Shown piece after piece: positions 18,597 through 33,241 of a stretch of DNA of 64,000 nucleotides; position 1 is the stretch's first letter; the number at the start of each line of letters is the position of its first letter. Under the pieces are notes generated by a model. The model saw only the letters and a program-made list of their open reading frames with translations. It was not told the origin of the DNA and made no database searches. The position numbers and the translations under genes are program-made. The stretch is from Pseudonocardia sp. 73-21. Lineage in GTDB: Bacteria; Actinomycetota; Actinomycetes; Mycobacteriales; Pseudonocardiaceae. The stretch is from NCBI RefSeq assembly GCF_001899645.1, contig NZ_MKVV01000098.1:46944-110943 (forward strand), written 5' to 3'.

Positions 18597-20036
18597 TCAG
18601 GGGGTCCGCCGGCGGCGGACGGAGAGCCCCACCAGCAGGGCCCCGACGACCAGGCCGATGCCGGCGCCGATGTACTGGCCGATCCAGACCCAGCGCAGCC
18701 CGGGGGCCTGGGCGCCCGCGGACAGCTCGGCGACGACCGGCCGGCTGCCGTCGGCGTTCATCACCACGGCGGCCCAGCGGCCCTCGGCGACCCTCCAGGT
18801 GAGCTGCTGCGGGCCGGGTCCGGTGGCGGAGGCGACCCAGAACGGCTGCTGCGCAGGCGGTGTCGCGGGCGCGCCGCTGCCGACCTGCTGCTGCTGGATG
18901 GCACCGGTGTCCGGGCGGAATCCGAGAACCCGGTCGCGCTGGACGGCGGCGAGGTAACCGTCCACGGCGTCGGCGGGGCCGATCCCGACGAACACGCTGC
19001 CGCCCCGGGCGGCGGCGTTCACCCGGATGTCGCCCACCAGCGCGTCGACGTTGTTGCTGGTGGTGGTGTTGCTCAGCTCGAGCGGGTCGAAGACCAGGGC
19101 GTAGCCGTTGCCGGTGAAGGTCCGGGTGGGGGTGTTCAGGAACCCGGACGTGTCGCGGCCCGCGCGGTCGGCCGTCAGGACGGCGGTGCCGCCGATGGCC
19201 GCCCCGATGCCGCCGAGCAACAGCAGGGACCCGGCGACGACGGCGACGACCCGACCCGTCGACCACGTCGGGTGCCCGGCCGGCGGGGTGGACAGGGCGA
19301 CCGCACCGGACGGAGCGGGCTCGGCGGGCTCGGCGGGCTCGGAGCCCCCCTGGTCGAGCCGGAACGCCGGGTACGCGTCGGTCATCAGCGCGGTGTAGGC
19401 CGTCACGCGCAGCACCCAGCGGTGCATGCCGATCAGCAGGTCGAACAGCCCGCGCGGGTAGCGGCCGGTGAACAGCAGCGCGACCCCGACGACGAGGACG
19501 AGCAGGCCGATCAGCCCGCCGGAGGCCCAGCTGCCGTTCGTGTCCGCGGAGTAGACGGCGTAGCTGCCGCTCCCGACGAAGAACGCGATGACCACGTAGT
19601 GCGGCAGGGCCAGCAGCCACTTGACCAGCACCATGCCGCGCGTGAGGTGGGCGGGATAGGTGATGTCGAGGCCGGCCGGGTAGTCCGGCGCCGGGCCGAG
19701 GGTGAACGGGGGATACCGGTCGGTGCCGAGCGCGCCGTAGCTGTAGTAGGCCACGCGCCAGCTCCAGCGCAGGACGCCCAGGTTGAACTCGAAGATCGAA
19801 CGCGGGTAGTGGCCGGTGATCAGGATCGCGACGAACGCGACGACCGTCAGCACGGCGAAGGCGGCCCACAACAGCGCCAGCACGATCAGGTGGGGGACGA
19901 CGAGCAGCCACTTGACCAGCCACAGACCGCGGCTGAGCGGCTCGTCGAGTCGTGCGGTGACGCGGACGGGACCGGTGCGGTCCGGACCGGGGTGAAGAGG
20001 ACCGGCGCTGGCCGGACTGTCGACGGTGGACGTCAT
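18597..20036 (-). CDS. DUF4389-containing membrane protein
   Basis: Two copies of a (L)VKWLL(VV/AL)PH..(F)TGRYPR(G/S)-type module with TM segments. Confidence 0.75.
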   Translation of the reverse strand: MTSTVDSPASAGPLHPGPDRTGPVRVTARLDEPLSRGLWLVKWLLVVPHLIVLALLWAAFAVLTVVAFVAILITGHYPRSIFEFNLGVLRWSWRVAYYSYGALGTDRYPPFTLGPAPDYPAGLDITYPAHLTRGMVLVKWLLALPHYVVIAFFVGSGSYAVYSADTNGSWASGGLIGLLVLVVGVALLFTGRYPRGLFDLLIGMHRWVLRVTAYTALMTDAYPAFRLDQGGSEPAEPAEPAPSGAVALSTPPAGHPTWSTGRVVAVVAGSLLLLGGIGAAIGGTAVLTADRAGRDTSGFLNTPTRTFTGNGYALVFDPLELSNTTTSNNVDALVGDIRVNAAARGGSVFVGIGPADAVDGYLAAVQRDRVLGFRPDTGAIQQQQVGSGAPATPPAQQPFWVASATGPGPQQLTWRVAEGRWAAVVMNADGSRPVVAELSAGAQAPGLRWVWIGQYIGAGIGLVVGALLVGLSVRRRRTP

Positions 20037-20155
20037 GGCTCCCCCTGGGGTGTCGGCCACCCACCGTCGTCGCCGTCCCCGGTGCACCGGCAGTGGCCGA
20101 CGACCCGGCAAACCGGGCTGAGTGGCCCGTCGTGGCCCGGGCCGACCGGCGGTCC

Positions 20156-20169
20156 GGGTCTTGTGGCCC
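20156..20169. promoter_or_regulatory. GGGNC-N4-GNCCC dyad (GGGTCTTGTGGCCC) between divergent DUF4389 and USP genes
   Basis: Pattern seen in sequence, about 82 bp before the USP ATG. Confidence 0.5.
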
Positions 20170-20250
20170 CCGGGAGAGGGACCTGAGCCGCTGCCGCGGG
20201 CCGTCGTGAGCGCGCAGCGTGGGGGTCCGGCACCGACGAAGGGGAACGCG

Positions 20251-21150
20251 ATGGACGCGCACGACATCAGGCGCACGGTGGTCGTCGGGGTCGACGGCTC
20301 GGAGGACTCCCTGCGGGCGGTCCGCTGGGGCGCGGCCGAGGCCGGGCGGCGCCACATCCCGCTCCGCCTGGTGCACGCCTTCGGATGGGGCCAGAGCGAC
20401 GTGGTCGGACACCCCGAACTGGGACATCGCTACCGCGACACCCTGCTGGCCCACGCCCGCGACCAGCTCCACCGCGCGGCCCAGGTGGCCGAGGAGCGGA
20501 CGCCGGGCGTCGACGTCGAGGAGCAGCTGGTGGTGGGCGCGCCCATGGCCGTGCTCGGCGACGAGAGCCGCCGTGCGCAGGTGCTCGTGCTCGGCGACCG
20601 GGGCCTCGGCCGGCTCCAGGGGCTGCTGCTGGGCTCGGTCGCCGCGGCGCTGGGGGCGCACGCGGCGTGCCCGGTCGTGGTGGTGCGCGGGTCCGAGCGG
20701 GACCCGGCCGACATCGCGGCCCTGCCGGTGGTCGTCGGCGTGGACGCCTCGGCCACGAGCGACGCCGCCGTCGCGTTCGCGTTCGAGACGGCCGCGGCGC
20801 TGCGGGTGTCCCTCGTCGCGGTGCACAGCTGGTGGGAGCCGGTGTTCGACCCGGCCCTCTCGTCCATGATCTTCGACTGGGACGCCATCCAGGCCTCCGA
20901 GGCCGAGCTGCTCGAGCAGCGGCTGGCCGAGTGGACCGCGAAGTACCCCGAGGTCTTCGTCGAACGCCACGCCGTCCGCGACCACCCGGCCCACGGGCTG
21001 CTCGAGCAGGCGGCGCAGGCCCAGCTCGTGGTGGTCGGCTCGCGCGGACGGGGCGGGTTCTCGTCGCTCGTGCTCGGCTCGGTCGGCCACGCGCTGCTGC
21101 ACCGCTCGCCGTGCCCGGTCGCGATCGTCCGGCCGGACGCCGAACGGTGA
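20251..21150 (+). CDS. Tandem universal stress protein (two UspA domains)
   Basis: VVVGVDGSEDSLRAVRWGAAEA...; second VVVGVDASATSDAAVAFAFE...LVVVGSRGRGGFSSLVLGSVGHALLHRSPCPVAIVR. Confidence 0.93.
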   Translation: MDAHDIRRTVVVGVDGSEDSLRAVRWGAAEAGRRHIPLRLVHAFGWGQSDVVGHPELGHRYRDTLLAHARDQLHRAAQVAEERTPGVDVEEQLVVGAPMAVLGDESRRAQVLVLGDRGLGRLQGLLLGSVAAALGAHAACPVVVVRGSERDPADIAALPVVVGVDASATSDAAVAFAFETAAALRVSLVAVHSWWEPVFDPALSSMIFDWDAIQASEAELLEQRLAEWTAKYPEVFVERHAVRDHPAHGLLEQAAQAQLVVVGSRGRGGFSSLVLGSVGHALLHRSPCPVAIVRPDAER

Positions 21151-21839
21151 AGCACGTGCATCGCATGACGGTCGGCGACGTGATGACGACGGCCGTGCTG
21201 TCGGTCGGGCCGGACACGTCCTTCCGCGAGGTCGCCACCACCCTGTTCGCGGGGGCGGTGCGCGCGGTCCCGGTCCTCGACACCGAGCAGCGGCTGCTGG
21301 GTGTGATCTCCGAGGCGGATCTGCTGGCCGGCGCCGAGCAGCCCGAGCCCACGGGCTGGCGCCACCGCCCGCGCCACACCGGCCGTCCGGGCCCGCACCA
21401 CCGGCACGGCACCACCGCGGCCGAGCTCATGAGCGCGCCCGCCGTCACGATCGCCCCCACCGCGACGGTCGCCGTGGCGGCACGGACGATGCGCGAGCGG
21501 TCGCTGAGCTGGCTGCCGGTGACGGACGAGGACGGGCGGATGGTCGGCGTGCTCGGCCGCTCGGACCTGCTCGCGGTGTTCCTGCGCGACGACGCCACCA
21601 TCCGGGCCGAGGTCGTCGACGGCGTGCTGGCCGGGATGCTCCTGGTCGATCCCGCGCGCGTCGCGGTCGAGGTCACCGACGGCGTGGTCACCCTCACCGG
21701 GCAGCTCGACACCCGGACCGACGCGGTGCTCGCCGCGCAGTTCGTCGAGCGTCTCGACGGTGTGGTGGAGGTGGTCGACCGGCTCACCTGGGAGACCGAC
21801 GCCCGACCGTCCGATCTCGACGTGGCGCACCTGTACTGA
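21147..21839 (+). CDS. CBS-pair plus BON domain protein
   Basis: TVGDVMTTAVLSVGPDTSFREVATTL..GVISEADLL; AAELMSAPAVTIAPTATV..LGRSDLLAVF; BON VAVEVTDGVVTLTGQLDTRTDAVLAAQFVERLDGVVEVVDRL. Confidence 0.93.
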   Translation: MKHVHRMTVGDVMTTAVLSVGPDTSFREVATTLFAGAVRAVPVLDTEQRLLGVISEADLLAGAEQPEPTGWRHRPRHTGRPGPHHRHGTTAAELMSAPAVTIAPTATVAVAARTMRERSLSWLPVTDEDGRMVGVLGRSDLLAVFLRDDATIRAEVVDGVLAGMLLVDPARVAVEVTDGVVTLTGQLDTRTDAVLAAQFVERLDGVVEVVDRLTWETDARPSDLDVAHLY

Positions 21840-21854
21840 CCGGCGCGGGCGGGC

Positions 21855-22502
21855 TCACACCGCTGCGGAGACCACGGCGCGGGCCGCGATCTCCGCACGC
21901 TCGGCGATGCCGTGCAGCATCCGCCGGCTCATCACGAAGCTGACCGCCGACGTCGGCACCACCACCAGCGGCGCCCACCACCGCAGGTGCTCGTAGCGTT
22001 CCCGGGTGATCAGCCGGGTGGTGCCGTCCGGCTCCTCGCGCAGCACGAACGCCCAGGTCATGTCGAACGGCGCGGAGCGGCCCAGCGGGATCCCGCCGCG
22101 CAGCACCAGCGAGCGGCCCGGCTCCACCGACACGACGGTCATGGCCACCTCGGGTGCGAGCTTGACCTCGCCCCCCACCACCACGTCCTGCCAGGCGGGC
22201 ACGATCTCCTGCGCGCTGTGGATGTCGCAGCCGACCAGGTTCTCCAGCGCGTCGTAGCTGTAGAAGCCGCCGCGGCCCTGTCCGAGCTGGGCGATCCACG
22301 GCCATACCTCCGCGGCGCGCGCGTACACCGTGACCGCGCGGGTCGTGGTGAGATCGGAGGCCTCGACCAGCTCGTCGCCGGGCAGTTCGGCGGCGATCTC
22401 GTCGGTCGTGGCGCCCCAGTGGGCCATCCACCGCCACCCGATCGCCTTGACGGTGACGAGCACGGCGAGCGGGACGGCGACGGTGCGCAGCGGGAGGGCC
22501 AT
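21855..22502 (-). CDS. SRPBCC/polyketide cyclase-like protein
   Basis: YARAAEVWPWIAQLGQGRGGFYSYDALENLVGCDIHSAQEI..PGRSLVLRGG. Confidence 0.8.
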   Translation of the reverse strand: MALPLRTVAVPLAVLVTVKAIGWRWMAHWGATTDEIAAELPGDELVEASDLTTTRAVTVYARAAEVWPWIAQLGQGRGGFYSYDALENLVGCDIHSAQEIVPAWQDVVVGGEVKLAPEVAMTVVSVEPGRSLVLRGGIPLGRSAPFDMTWAFVLREEPDGTTRLITRERYEHLRWWAPLVVVPTSAVSFVMSRRMLHGIAERAEIAARAVVSAAV

Positions 22503-22538
22503 ACCTGCGACCGTGCACCGGCCGGGACGGGGCCGGAA

Positions 22539-22552
22539 GGGCCGTCCGGCCC
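22539..22552. promoter_or_regulatory. GGGNC-N4-GNCCC dyad (GGGCCGTCCGGCCC) between divergent genes
   Basis: Pattern seen in sequence, 37 bp upstream of the SRPBCC start. Confidence 0.5.
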
Positions 22553-22644
22553 GCCGGGCGTGGCGTCGGCCCCGACGTGGCGTCCCGACCCATCCCGGTC
22601 GTTCGCCTCTGCCGTCCCGGACGGGCCCCGCGTAGACCGGGACC

Positions 22645-23511
22645 ATGAGGTCCCACCACCTGCTCGGTGCCGGGTTGTTCGCGCTGGCCACGTTGATCGT
22701 CGGCTACGCGGTGCTCGGGCCGCTGGTGCTGGACGTGATCCACTTCCGGACCTCGGCGTCGGGGCTCGACCAGATCCGGGGCGGGGACCTGGCCGCGCTG
22801 GCCGTGGTCGCGCCCGTGTGCGCGGCGGTCGGCGCGCTGGCCTGGCGCGGGCACCCCGCGGCGCCGGTACTGGCACCGGCCCCGGCGATCTTCGCGATGT
22901 ACACCTACTCGCAGCTCGTGCTGGCCAACGAGTACCTGCGCATCCCGGGCAACGTCGAGCTGTTCTTCCCCCTGCTGCTGGTGATGTTCTGGCTGGCCGC
23001 GGCGTTGACGGTGCGCAGCGTCGGGTTGGTGCGGGCCACCCCGGCCCCGCCGTGGTCGCGCCGCCTCGAGCGGGGCTGCGGTGTGCTGCTCGTGGTCATC
23101 GCGGCGGTCGTGGCGCTGGGCCTGCACCTGCCGACGCTCGTCGCCGCCATGAGCGGGAACGGCGCCGCCTACCGGGACGCGCCGACCGCGTTCTGGGTGG
23201 TGAAGTTCTACGACCTCGGCCTCGTGGTGCCCGGGGCGCTGGTCGTCGGCATCGGTCTGCTGCGACGCCGGATCGGTGCGCGGACGCCCGCGTCGGCGAT
23301 CCTCGGCGGCTACGTGCTGCTGGGGTGGTCGGTGGCCGGCATGGCGTGGACGATGCTGGTCAGCGGCGATCCGGACGGGTCGGTGGTGCAGGCGGTGGTC
23401 ATGACCGCGATCTCGGCTGCCGGGTCGGTGTTCGCCTGGTTCCTCTACCGGCCCCTCTTCCGGACGGACGCGCCCGCGTCCCTCACCCCGGCTCCGGCAG
23501 GTGCCAGGTGA
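22645..23511 (+). CDS. Multi-pass membrane protein, unknown function
   Basis: Repeated hydrophobic segments; no family recognised. Confidence 0.7.
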   Translation: MRSHHLLGAGLFALATLIVGYAVLGPLVLDVIHFRTSASGLDQIRGGDLAALAVVAPVCAAVGALAWRGHPAAPVLAPAPAIFAMYTYSQLVLANEYLRIPGNVELFFPLLLVMFWLAAALTVRSVGLVRATPAPPWSRRLERGCGVLLVVIAAVVALGLHLPTLVAAMSGNGAAYRDAPTAFWVVKFYDLGLVVPGALVVGIGLLRRRIGARTPASAILGGYVLLGWSVAGMAWTMLVSGDPDGSVVQAVVMTAISAAGSVFAWFLYRPLFRTDAPASLTPAPAGAR

Positions 23512-23628
23512 TGGTGGGGCCGGCCTTCCACCACGACCTGGGTGATCACGGTGAGCACCGGGCGCGTGAGGCCGGCGTCGGGCAGCGGCTGCGCCAGCCG
23601 GTAATCGATCATGCCCTGGGGTCCGGCA

Positions 23629-26394
23629 TCAGTGCACAAGGCCCCGAACGGACGGGCCGGAACGCCGCCGGGCCCACCGGACGATCTCGTCCGCACCCCA
23701 TACGACGAACGGGAACGGCACGACGACGGCGAGCTGCGACGGGTCGAGCGCGGCGGTGCCGAACACGTCCTGCAGCCACGGCACGTAGACCACCGCCGCG
23801 CTGAACACCAGCTCGAACGCGATGCCCCACAACAGCAGCGGATTGGACCCCAGCCCGATCGAGAACAGCGACGCGCGGTCGGTGCGCGCCGCGAACGCCG
23901 TGCCGATCTGGCAGGCGACGATGCCGACGAACGTGATCGTGGTGGCCTGCAGGTAGGCCCCGTGCAGCGGGTTGCCCGCTCCGGTCGCGTCGCCGGGCTG
24001 CCAGCCGGCGCGCACCAGGGTGAGCAGGAAGCCGCCCATGACGAGTGCCGCCGACACGGTGCCCAGCAGCAACCAGGCCCGCACCAGCAGGGCCCGGTCG
24101 ACCACGCCCGCCGAGCGGGGCCGGGGCGGTCGTTCCATCGCGCCCGGTTCGGCGGGTTCGCGGCCCAGCGCCAGAGCGGGCAGCGTCTCGGTGCCGAGGT
24201 CGATCGCCAGGATCTGCAGCACCGTCAGCGGCAGCGGAACCGCGCCGCCGGTCAGCGCGAAGACCAGGAACGGCACGACCTCGGGCACGGCGTGGGCGAA
24301 GATGTAGAGCACGAACTTGCGGACGTTGTCGAACACCTGCCGGCCGGAGCTGACCGCGGCCACGATGGTGGCGAAGTCGTCGTCGGTGAGCACCATCGTC
24401 GCGGCCTCCCGGGCCACGTCGGTGCCGGAGCGGCCCATGGCCACCCCGATGTCGGCGTGCCGCAGCGCGGGCGCGTCGTTGACGCCGTCACCGGTCATCG
24501 CGACGATCGCGCCGCCGGCCTGCAGCGCCTCGCAGATCCGCAGCTTCGACTCCGGGGAGGTGCGGGCGAAGACGATCTCCTCGTCCCGAGCCAGGAGGGC
24601 GTCGAGCTCGGCGTCACCGAGGCGGTCCAGCTCCTCGCCGGTGACGACCCGGCCGCTCCCGATCCCGACCCGGCGGCCGATCTCCACCGCCGTCGGGCCG
24701 TAGTCGCCGGTGACGACGTGGACGCGGATGCCCGCACGGTGGGCCCGGGCCACGGCGTCGGGCACGGCGGCACGGGGCGGGTCGACCATCGCCACCAGGC
24801 CGAGCAGCTCCAGGTCGCGTTCGGCGTCGGTCCGGTCGGGCGGGACGGCGTCGACCGCGCGGCGGGCCACGGCGAGCACCCGGAGCCCGCTCGCGGCGTA
24901 GCGGTCCAGCGTCCGCGCGACCTCGCCGCACGTCGCGTCGTCGAGCGGGACCGGGCCGTCCGTCCGGTGGATGCTCGTGCAGCAGGGGAGCACGGCCTCG
25001 GGTGCGCCCTTCGTGTGCAGCACACCGTGATCCAACGTGGACATGCGCTTGAGGTGGGCGTCGAAGTGGAACACGGTTCGACGCGCGGCCGCCCGCTCCG
25101 CCGGGGTCACGCCGACGCCGAGGTCGGTGGCCAGGCGCAGCAGCGCCAGCTCGGTGGGGTCGCCGATCGCCGGGGCCTCGGCCGTCGTGCACGCGGCCGC
25201 GGCGGTGGTCAGCAGGCGGGCTCCCTCGTCGTCGGGCGCCGCCGTCGCGTCCATCTCACCACCGGCGAGCCACAGCGTGGTGACGCGCATCCGGTTCTCG
25301 GTCAGCGTCCCGGTCTTGTCCGTGCAGATCACGGTGACCGAGCCGAGCGTCTCCACGGCCGAGAGCCGCTTGACGACGGCGCCCCTGCGGGCGAGCTGCC
25401 GCACCCCGGAGGCCAGGGCGAGGGTGATGGTCGGTAGCAGGCCCTCGGGCACGTTGGCGACGATCAACCCGATCGAGAACGTGATCGCCGCGGCCCAGCC
25501 GAGCCCGGCCGCGATCCCGACGGGCACGAACGCCACCCCGACCAGCACCGCGACGGCGGCGATGATCCAGGTGACCCGCCGGACCTGGCGCTCCAGTGGG
25601 CTGGGCCGCGCGCGTCCCCGCTGCGACAGTGTCGCGATCCGGCCCAGCTCCGTGTGCATGCCGGTCCGGGTGACCACGGTGGTCGCCTCGCCGCCCGTGC
25701 AGGTGGTGCCGCTGAACACGAGGTCCCGGGCCTCCAGCAGCGACCCCGTCACGGGCGCCGGATCGGCCGACCGGGTCGTCGGGACGGACTCCCCGGTGAG
25801 CGCGGACAGGTCCACCGTGAGCGCGCCGTCGATGATCCGGGCGTCGGCGCAGACGCGGTCGCCCTCGGTGAGCACCAGCACGTCGCCGGGGACGAGAGCG
25901 GCGGCCTCGATCTCGACGCGCACCCCGTCGCGCACCACCCGGGCGGTCGGCGGCAGGAACGCCGCCAGCGCGTCGACGGCCCGTTCGGCCTGCCGCTCCT
26001 GGACGAACGCGAACGCGGCGTTGAGGACGATCACCGCGACGACCGCGAGCGACAGAGAAGGGGTGCCGCCCACCCAGGCCAGCACGGCGGCCACCGCCAG
26101 CAGCAGCACGAGCGGCTGGGTGAACTGCGCCAGCAGTTCCCGCGGCCAGCTCGGCCCGCCGCGTCGGGTCAGCGTGTTGGGCCCGTGAACGGCCAGCCGA
26201 CGCACGGCCTCGCGCCCGGCCAGTCCGTCCGGTGACGTGCGGAGGTCACGGTAGAGCTCGGCGAGCGGACCGCGCTGGTCGGCGGACCCGGCGTCGTCGG
26301 GCGCCGGCGCCTCGACGGTGCGGGTCACGGCGCGCTCGCGACATCGGTGCTCAACGGGGCTCCTCGGGTCGGGTACCCCGACGATGACGCGCAC
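23629..26394 (-). CDS. Cation-transporting P-type ATPase (P2-type, CtpF/PacL-like); alternative start 26328
   Basis: [43 protein letters not shown] motifs. Confidence 0.93.
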   Translation of the reverse strand: MRVIVGVPDPRSPVEHRCRERAVTRTVEAPAPDDAGSADQRGPLAELYRDLRTSPDGLAGREAVRRLAVHGPNTLTRRGGPSWPRELLAQFTQPLVLLLAVAAVLAWVGGTPSLSLAVVAVIVLNAAFAFVQERQAERAVDALAAFLPPTARVVRDGVRVEIEAAALVPGDVLVLTEGDRVCADARIIDGALTVDLSALTGESVPTTRSADPAPVTGSLLEARDLVFSGTTCTGGEATTVVTRTGMHTELGRIATLSQRGRARPSPLERQVRRVTWIIAAVAVLVGVAFVPVGIAAGLGWAAAITFSIGLIVANVPEGLLPTITLALASGVRQLARRGAVVKRLSAVETLGSVTVICTDKTGTLTENRMRVTTLWLAGGEMDATAAPDDEGARLLTTAAAACTTAEAPAIGDPTELALLRLATDLGVGVTPAERAAARRTVFHFDAHLKRMSTLDHGVLHTKGAPEAVLPCCTSIHRTDGPVPLDDATCGEVARTLDRYAASGLRVLAVARRAVDAVPPDRTDAERDLELLGLVAMVDPPRAAVPDAVARAHRAGIRVHVVTGDYGPTAVEIGRRVGIGSGRVVTGEELDRLGDAELDALLARDEEIVFARTSPESKLRICEALQAGGAIVAMTGDGVNDAPALRHADIGVAMGRSGTDVAREAATMVLTDDDFATIVAAVSSGRQVFDNVRKFVLYIFAHAVPEVVPFLVFALTGGAVPLPLTVLQILAIDLGTETLPALALGREPAEPGAMERPPRPRSAGVVDRALLVRAWLLLGTVSAALVMGGFLLTLVRAGWQPGDATGAGNPLHGAYLQATTITFVGIVACQIGTAFAARTDRASLFSIGLGSNPLLLWGIAFELVFSAAVVYVPWLQDVFGTAALDPSQLAVVVPFPFVVWGADEIVRWARRRSGPSVRGLVH

Positions 26395-26430
26395 GGCGCC
26401 GCCGGCCCACGGCCGCAGGTCCTGATCCCG

Positions 26431-26444
26431 GGGGCGATGGTCCC
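26431..26444. promoter_or_regulatory. GGGNC-N4-GNCCC dyad (GGGGCGATGGTCCC on + strand) upstream of P-type ATPase
   Basis: Pattern seen in sequence, 37-103 bp upstream of the possible ATPase starts. Confidence 0.5.
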
Positions 26445-26445
26445 T

Positions 26446-27261
26446 TCAGCGCACCCGACGGGGCTTCGGCGGGGCCTGCGCGGGGGAGCGGGCCAGGACC
26501 ACCACACCCGCCACGGCCACCACGAGTCCGACCGTCAACGGCACCCGCCAGCCGGCGCGGACCGCGTCGCCGAGCAGTGCGATCCCGACCAGTCCCGGGA
26601 CCAGCACCTCGGTCACGAGGAACACCGCCGTCACGTTCGACACCGAGCCCACGACCAGGGCGCGGGAGTAGGAGGCCAGCCCGACGGCGCCGAACAGCAC
26701 GACGAGATAGGGCGCGGGCTGGGTGAGCAGGCCCAGTGGGCCGTCCGGGTCCTGCACCGCCCGCACCGCCAGCGACGTGCCGCCGAAACCGAGCCCGGCC
26801 ACGACGGCGAGCGGCCACGAGCGCTCGCCCCGCCACACCAGGACGGCGGCCACGGCCAGGCCCACCAGCGCCACCGACAGCACCACGTACGCCACCGCCG
26901 ACACCGCCGACGGCCGGTCGTCGCCCGCGCTGGCCGCGATCAGCGCGAGCCCGGTGACGCAGGCCCCGATCGCCACCCGGTCGACCGGCCGCAGCACCGA
27001 GTCGAACAACCGCCGCGCCGCGAGGGCCGTCAGCACGATCGACCCGCCCAGCACCGCTTGCACCGCGAACACCGGCAGGTGGCGCAGCGCCACGACGGTG
27101 CACACCCAGCCCAGCGCGTCGACGACCAGCCCGGCGAGGTAGCGCGGCTGCAGCACCAGCGGACGGCGCCGGCGCACCCGCCGGGTCGCCTCGGACTGGA
27201 GCAGACCGGCCCCGCTGTTCAGCACCATCGCGAGCAGCGCGGAGAGCAGCCCGATCAGCAC
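26446..27261 (-). CDS. DMT/EamA-like membrane transporter family protein
   Basis: About 9-10 hydrophobic segments: LLSALLAMVLNSGAGLLQSEATRR, VVALRHLPVFAVQAVLGGSIVLTALAARRLF. Confidence 0.6.
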   Translation of the reverse strand: MLIGLLSALLAMVLNSGAGLLQSEATRRVRRRRPLVLQPRYLAGLVVDALGWVCTVVALRHLPVFAVQAVLGGSIVLTALAARRLFDSVLRPVDRVAIGACVTGLALIAASAGDDRPSAVSAVAYVVLSVALVGLAVAAVLVWRGERSWPLAVVAGLGFGGTSLAVRAVQDPDGPLGLLTQPAPYLVVLFGAVGLASYSRALVVGSVSNVTAVFLVTEVLVPGLVGIALLGDAVRAGWRVPLTVGLVVAVAGVVVLARSPAQAPPKPRRVR

Positions 27262-27308
27262 GGGCCCAGCATGCCCCGGGATTTCGTCACGCGCCGGAAA
27301 CGTGGCTC

Positions 27309-27839
27309 CGGGTACGTTCTCGCGGTGCTCTAGCGCGGGCGCGACGATGGTGCAGCCCGGTCCGCTCTGACACCACCGTCGCGGTCGGGGAGGGAGGACA
27401 CCTCGACTGGGCGCCCGAGCCGATCGTCGTCACCGACGGGGCCTCGTTCGTGACGAGCCTGCGGGTCACCCTGGAAGCGGGTGCGACGGCAGTGGTCCGC
27501 GAGCTCGTGGTGCTCGGCCGCCACGCCCGCACGGGCGGGCGCCACCGCGGCCACCTGGCCGTCACGCTCGACGGGCGGCCCGTGCTCGCCCACACCACTG
27601 TGCTCGACGGCGCCGACCCGGCGCTGATCGGCCCGGCCGGCACGGCGGGGGCGCGGGCGCTCGGGACGCTGCTGGTCGCCGGGACGGACGAGACACCGGC
27701 CGGGGCGGGGGAGCGGTCCGGCGTCCGCTGGGCGTGGTCGGCCCTCGACGGCCCCGGCGCGGTCTTGCTGGCTGTCGGCGACCCCGGCGCGGTGACGGCG
27801 CTGCTGGACGGGGCCGGGCGCACGATCACCGCGCCGTGA
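27309..27839 (+). pseudogene. ureD: Urease accessory protein UreD, N-terminally truncated relic
   Basis: TTVAVGEGGHLDWAPEPIVVTDGASFVTSLRVTLEAGATAVVRELVVLGRHARTGGRHRGHLAVTLDGRPVL...GPAGTAGARALGTLLVAG matches UreD middle and C-terminus; N-terminal part absent. Confidence 0.75.
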
Positions 27840-27930
27840 TCATGCCCCACGAGGCCTCTCATGATCGCCACGTGTCGCACGATCCGACCCCGTCAGGGGG
27901 ATGAGGTGCGATCCACCGCGATCATCGTCC

Positions 27931-30529
<2,599 letters not shown>

Positions 30530-30551
30530 AACAGCTCCTGCGCCCGGCCGC

Positions 30552-30619
30552 CCATGATCAGCAGCTCGGCGCGGACACGGCCATGTCCGGCCGGGAACGC
30601 GCCCATCCGCTGATCATGG
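30552..30619. repeat. Palindromic intergenic element with CCATGATCAGC / GCTGATCATGG ends
   Basis: 11-bp perfect terminal inverted repeat; right half similar to elements near 38.6 and 48.2 kb. Confidence 0.65.
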
Positions 30620-31004
30620 CTGGGGCTCCGGCGCCCGCGTCGTAGCTCGGTGCCCCGGCCCGTGTCCGGCTGCGGCTAGGCCTCGGCCGGCCCGCGACCG
30701 GTGCCGCGCCGGAACGCCGCGGCGCTGGACCCGGCCTCCCCGGCCTCGTCGGCGGCTTCAGGGTCCGGGTCGCTGAAGGCGGCGAACGGGGTGCCGTGGC
30801 CACTCCCGCCGGGCTCCCGCAGCTGCGGCTCGAGGTGGTGCTGCCGGGAGCGGCGGGGAAGGGGTGTTCCGGCCGTCCCGTCGCGGCCGCCGGCGTCGTC
30901 CACCCGTCCTCCGATCGTGCGTCAGTGGCTGCGCGTCGCTCGTCCGAGCGTAGCCCGACCACCGGATCGGGGTGCCCCGGCCCGCTACTACCCTGGGGCG
31001 GGTG

Positions 31005-31634
31005 ATGTCCGAGGCTCGTCCTGTCCTGGTTCTGGTCGGCCCACCGGGGGCCGGCAAGTCCACCGTGGGCCGGGTGCTCGCCCGTCGTCTGAAGGTCACC
31101 TTCACCGACGTCGACGCGCTGATCGTCGAGCGCGCGGGCAAGCCGATCGCCGATATGTTCCTGCAGGACGGTGAGGACGCCTTCCGCGCGCTGGAGCGCG
31201 AGGTGGTGGCCGAGGCGCTGCGCACCACCACCGGGGTGCTGGCGCTGGGCGGTGGGTCGGTCCTGGCCGACGAGACCCGCGTGCGGCTGCGGGGCCACCG
31301 CGTCGTCCACCTCACGGTCGGCCTGGCCGACGGCCTGCGCCGCACCGGCATGTCCACGGCCCGCCCGCTGCTGGCCGGGGTCAACCCGCGGGCCACGTTC
31401 AAGGCGCTGCTCGACGCCCGCGCGCCGCTGTACCGCGAGGTCGCCACGCACGAGGTCGACACGGTGCGTCGCAGCGCGAACCAGGTCGTGCGCGCGGTGC
31501 TGGAGGCCATCGGCGAGGTCCCGGCCGACGCGCCGGCCGATCCGGTCGACCCCACCGACCCGCTGGACGTCCCCACGCCCTACGGCGCACAGGTGGGCGG
31601 CGCCGCGCTCCCGGATCCCACCGTCCGTCCGTGA
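31005..31634 (+). CDS. aroK: Shikimate kinase
   Basis: LVGPPGAGKSTVGRVLARRL, FTDVDALIVERAGKPIADMF, LALGGGSVL. Confidence 0.97.
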   Translation: MSEARPVLVLVGPPGAGKSTVGRVLARRLKVTFTDVDALIVERAGKPIADMFLQDGEDAFRALEREVVAEALRTTTGVLALGGGSVLADETRVRLRGHRVVHLTVGLADGLRRTGMSTARPLLAGVNPRATFKALLDARAPLYREVATHEVDTVRRSANQVVRAVLEAIGEVPADAPADPVDPTDPLDVPTPYGAQVGGAALPDPTVRP

Positions 31635-31645
31635 CCCCTCGGTAA

Positions 31646-33195
<1,550 letters not shown>

Positions 33196-33241
33196 TCACG
33201 GCATCTGTCGCAGCCGCCCCACCGGTCGAGGAGCACTCGGC

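Noticed and set aside
19321-19350. Short GGCTCGGCG tandem repeat in the DUF4389 gene
   Set aside because: Encodes a simple Pro/Ala/Glu linker (EPAEPAEPA); common in GC-rich genes.
18292-21102. 936-aa antisense ORF spanning USP and DUF4389
   Set aside because: Arg/Pro/His-rich shadow frame; competing frames have clear families.
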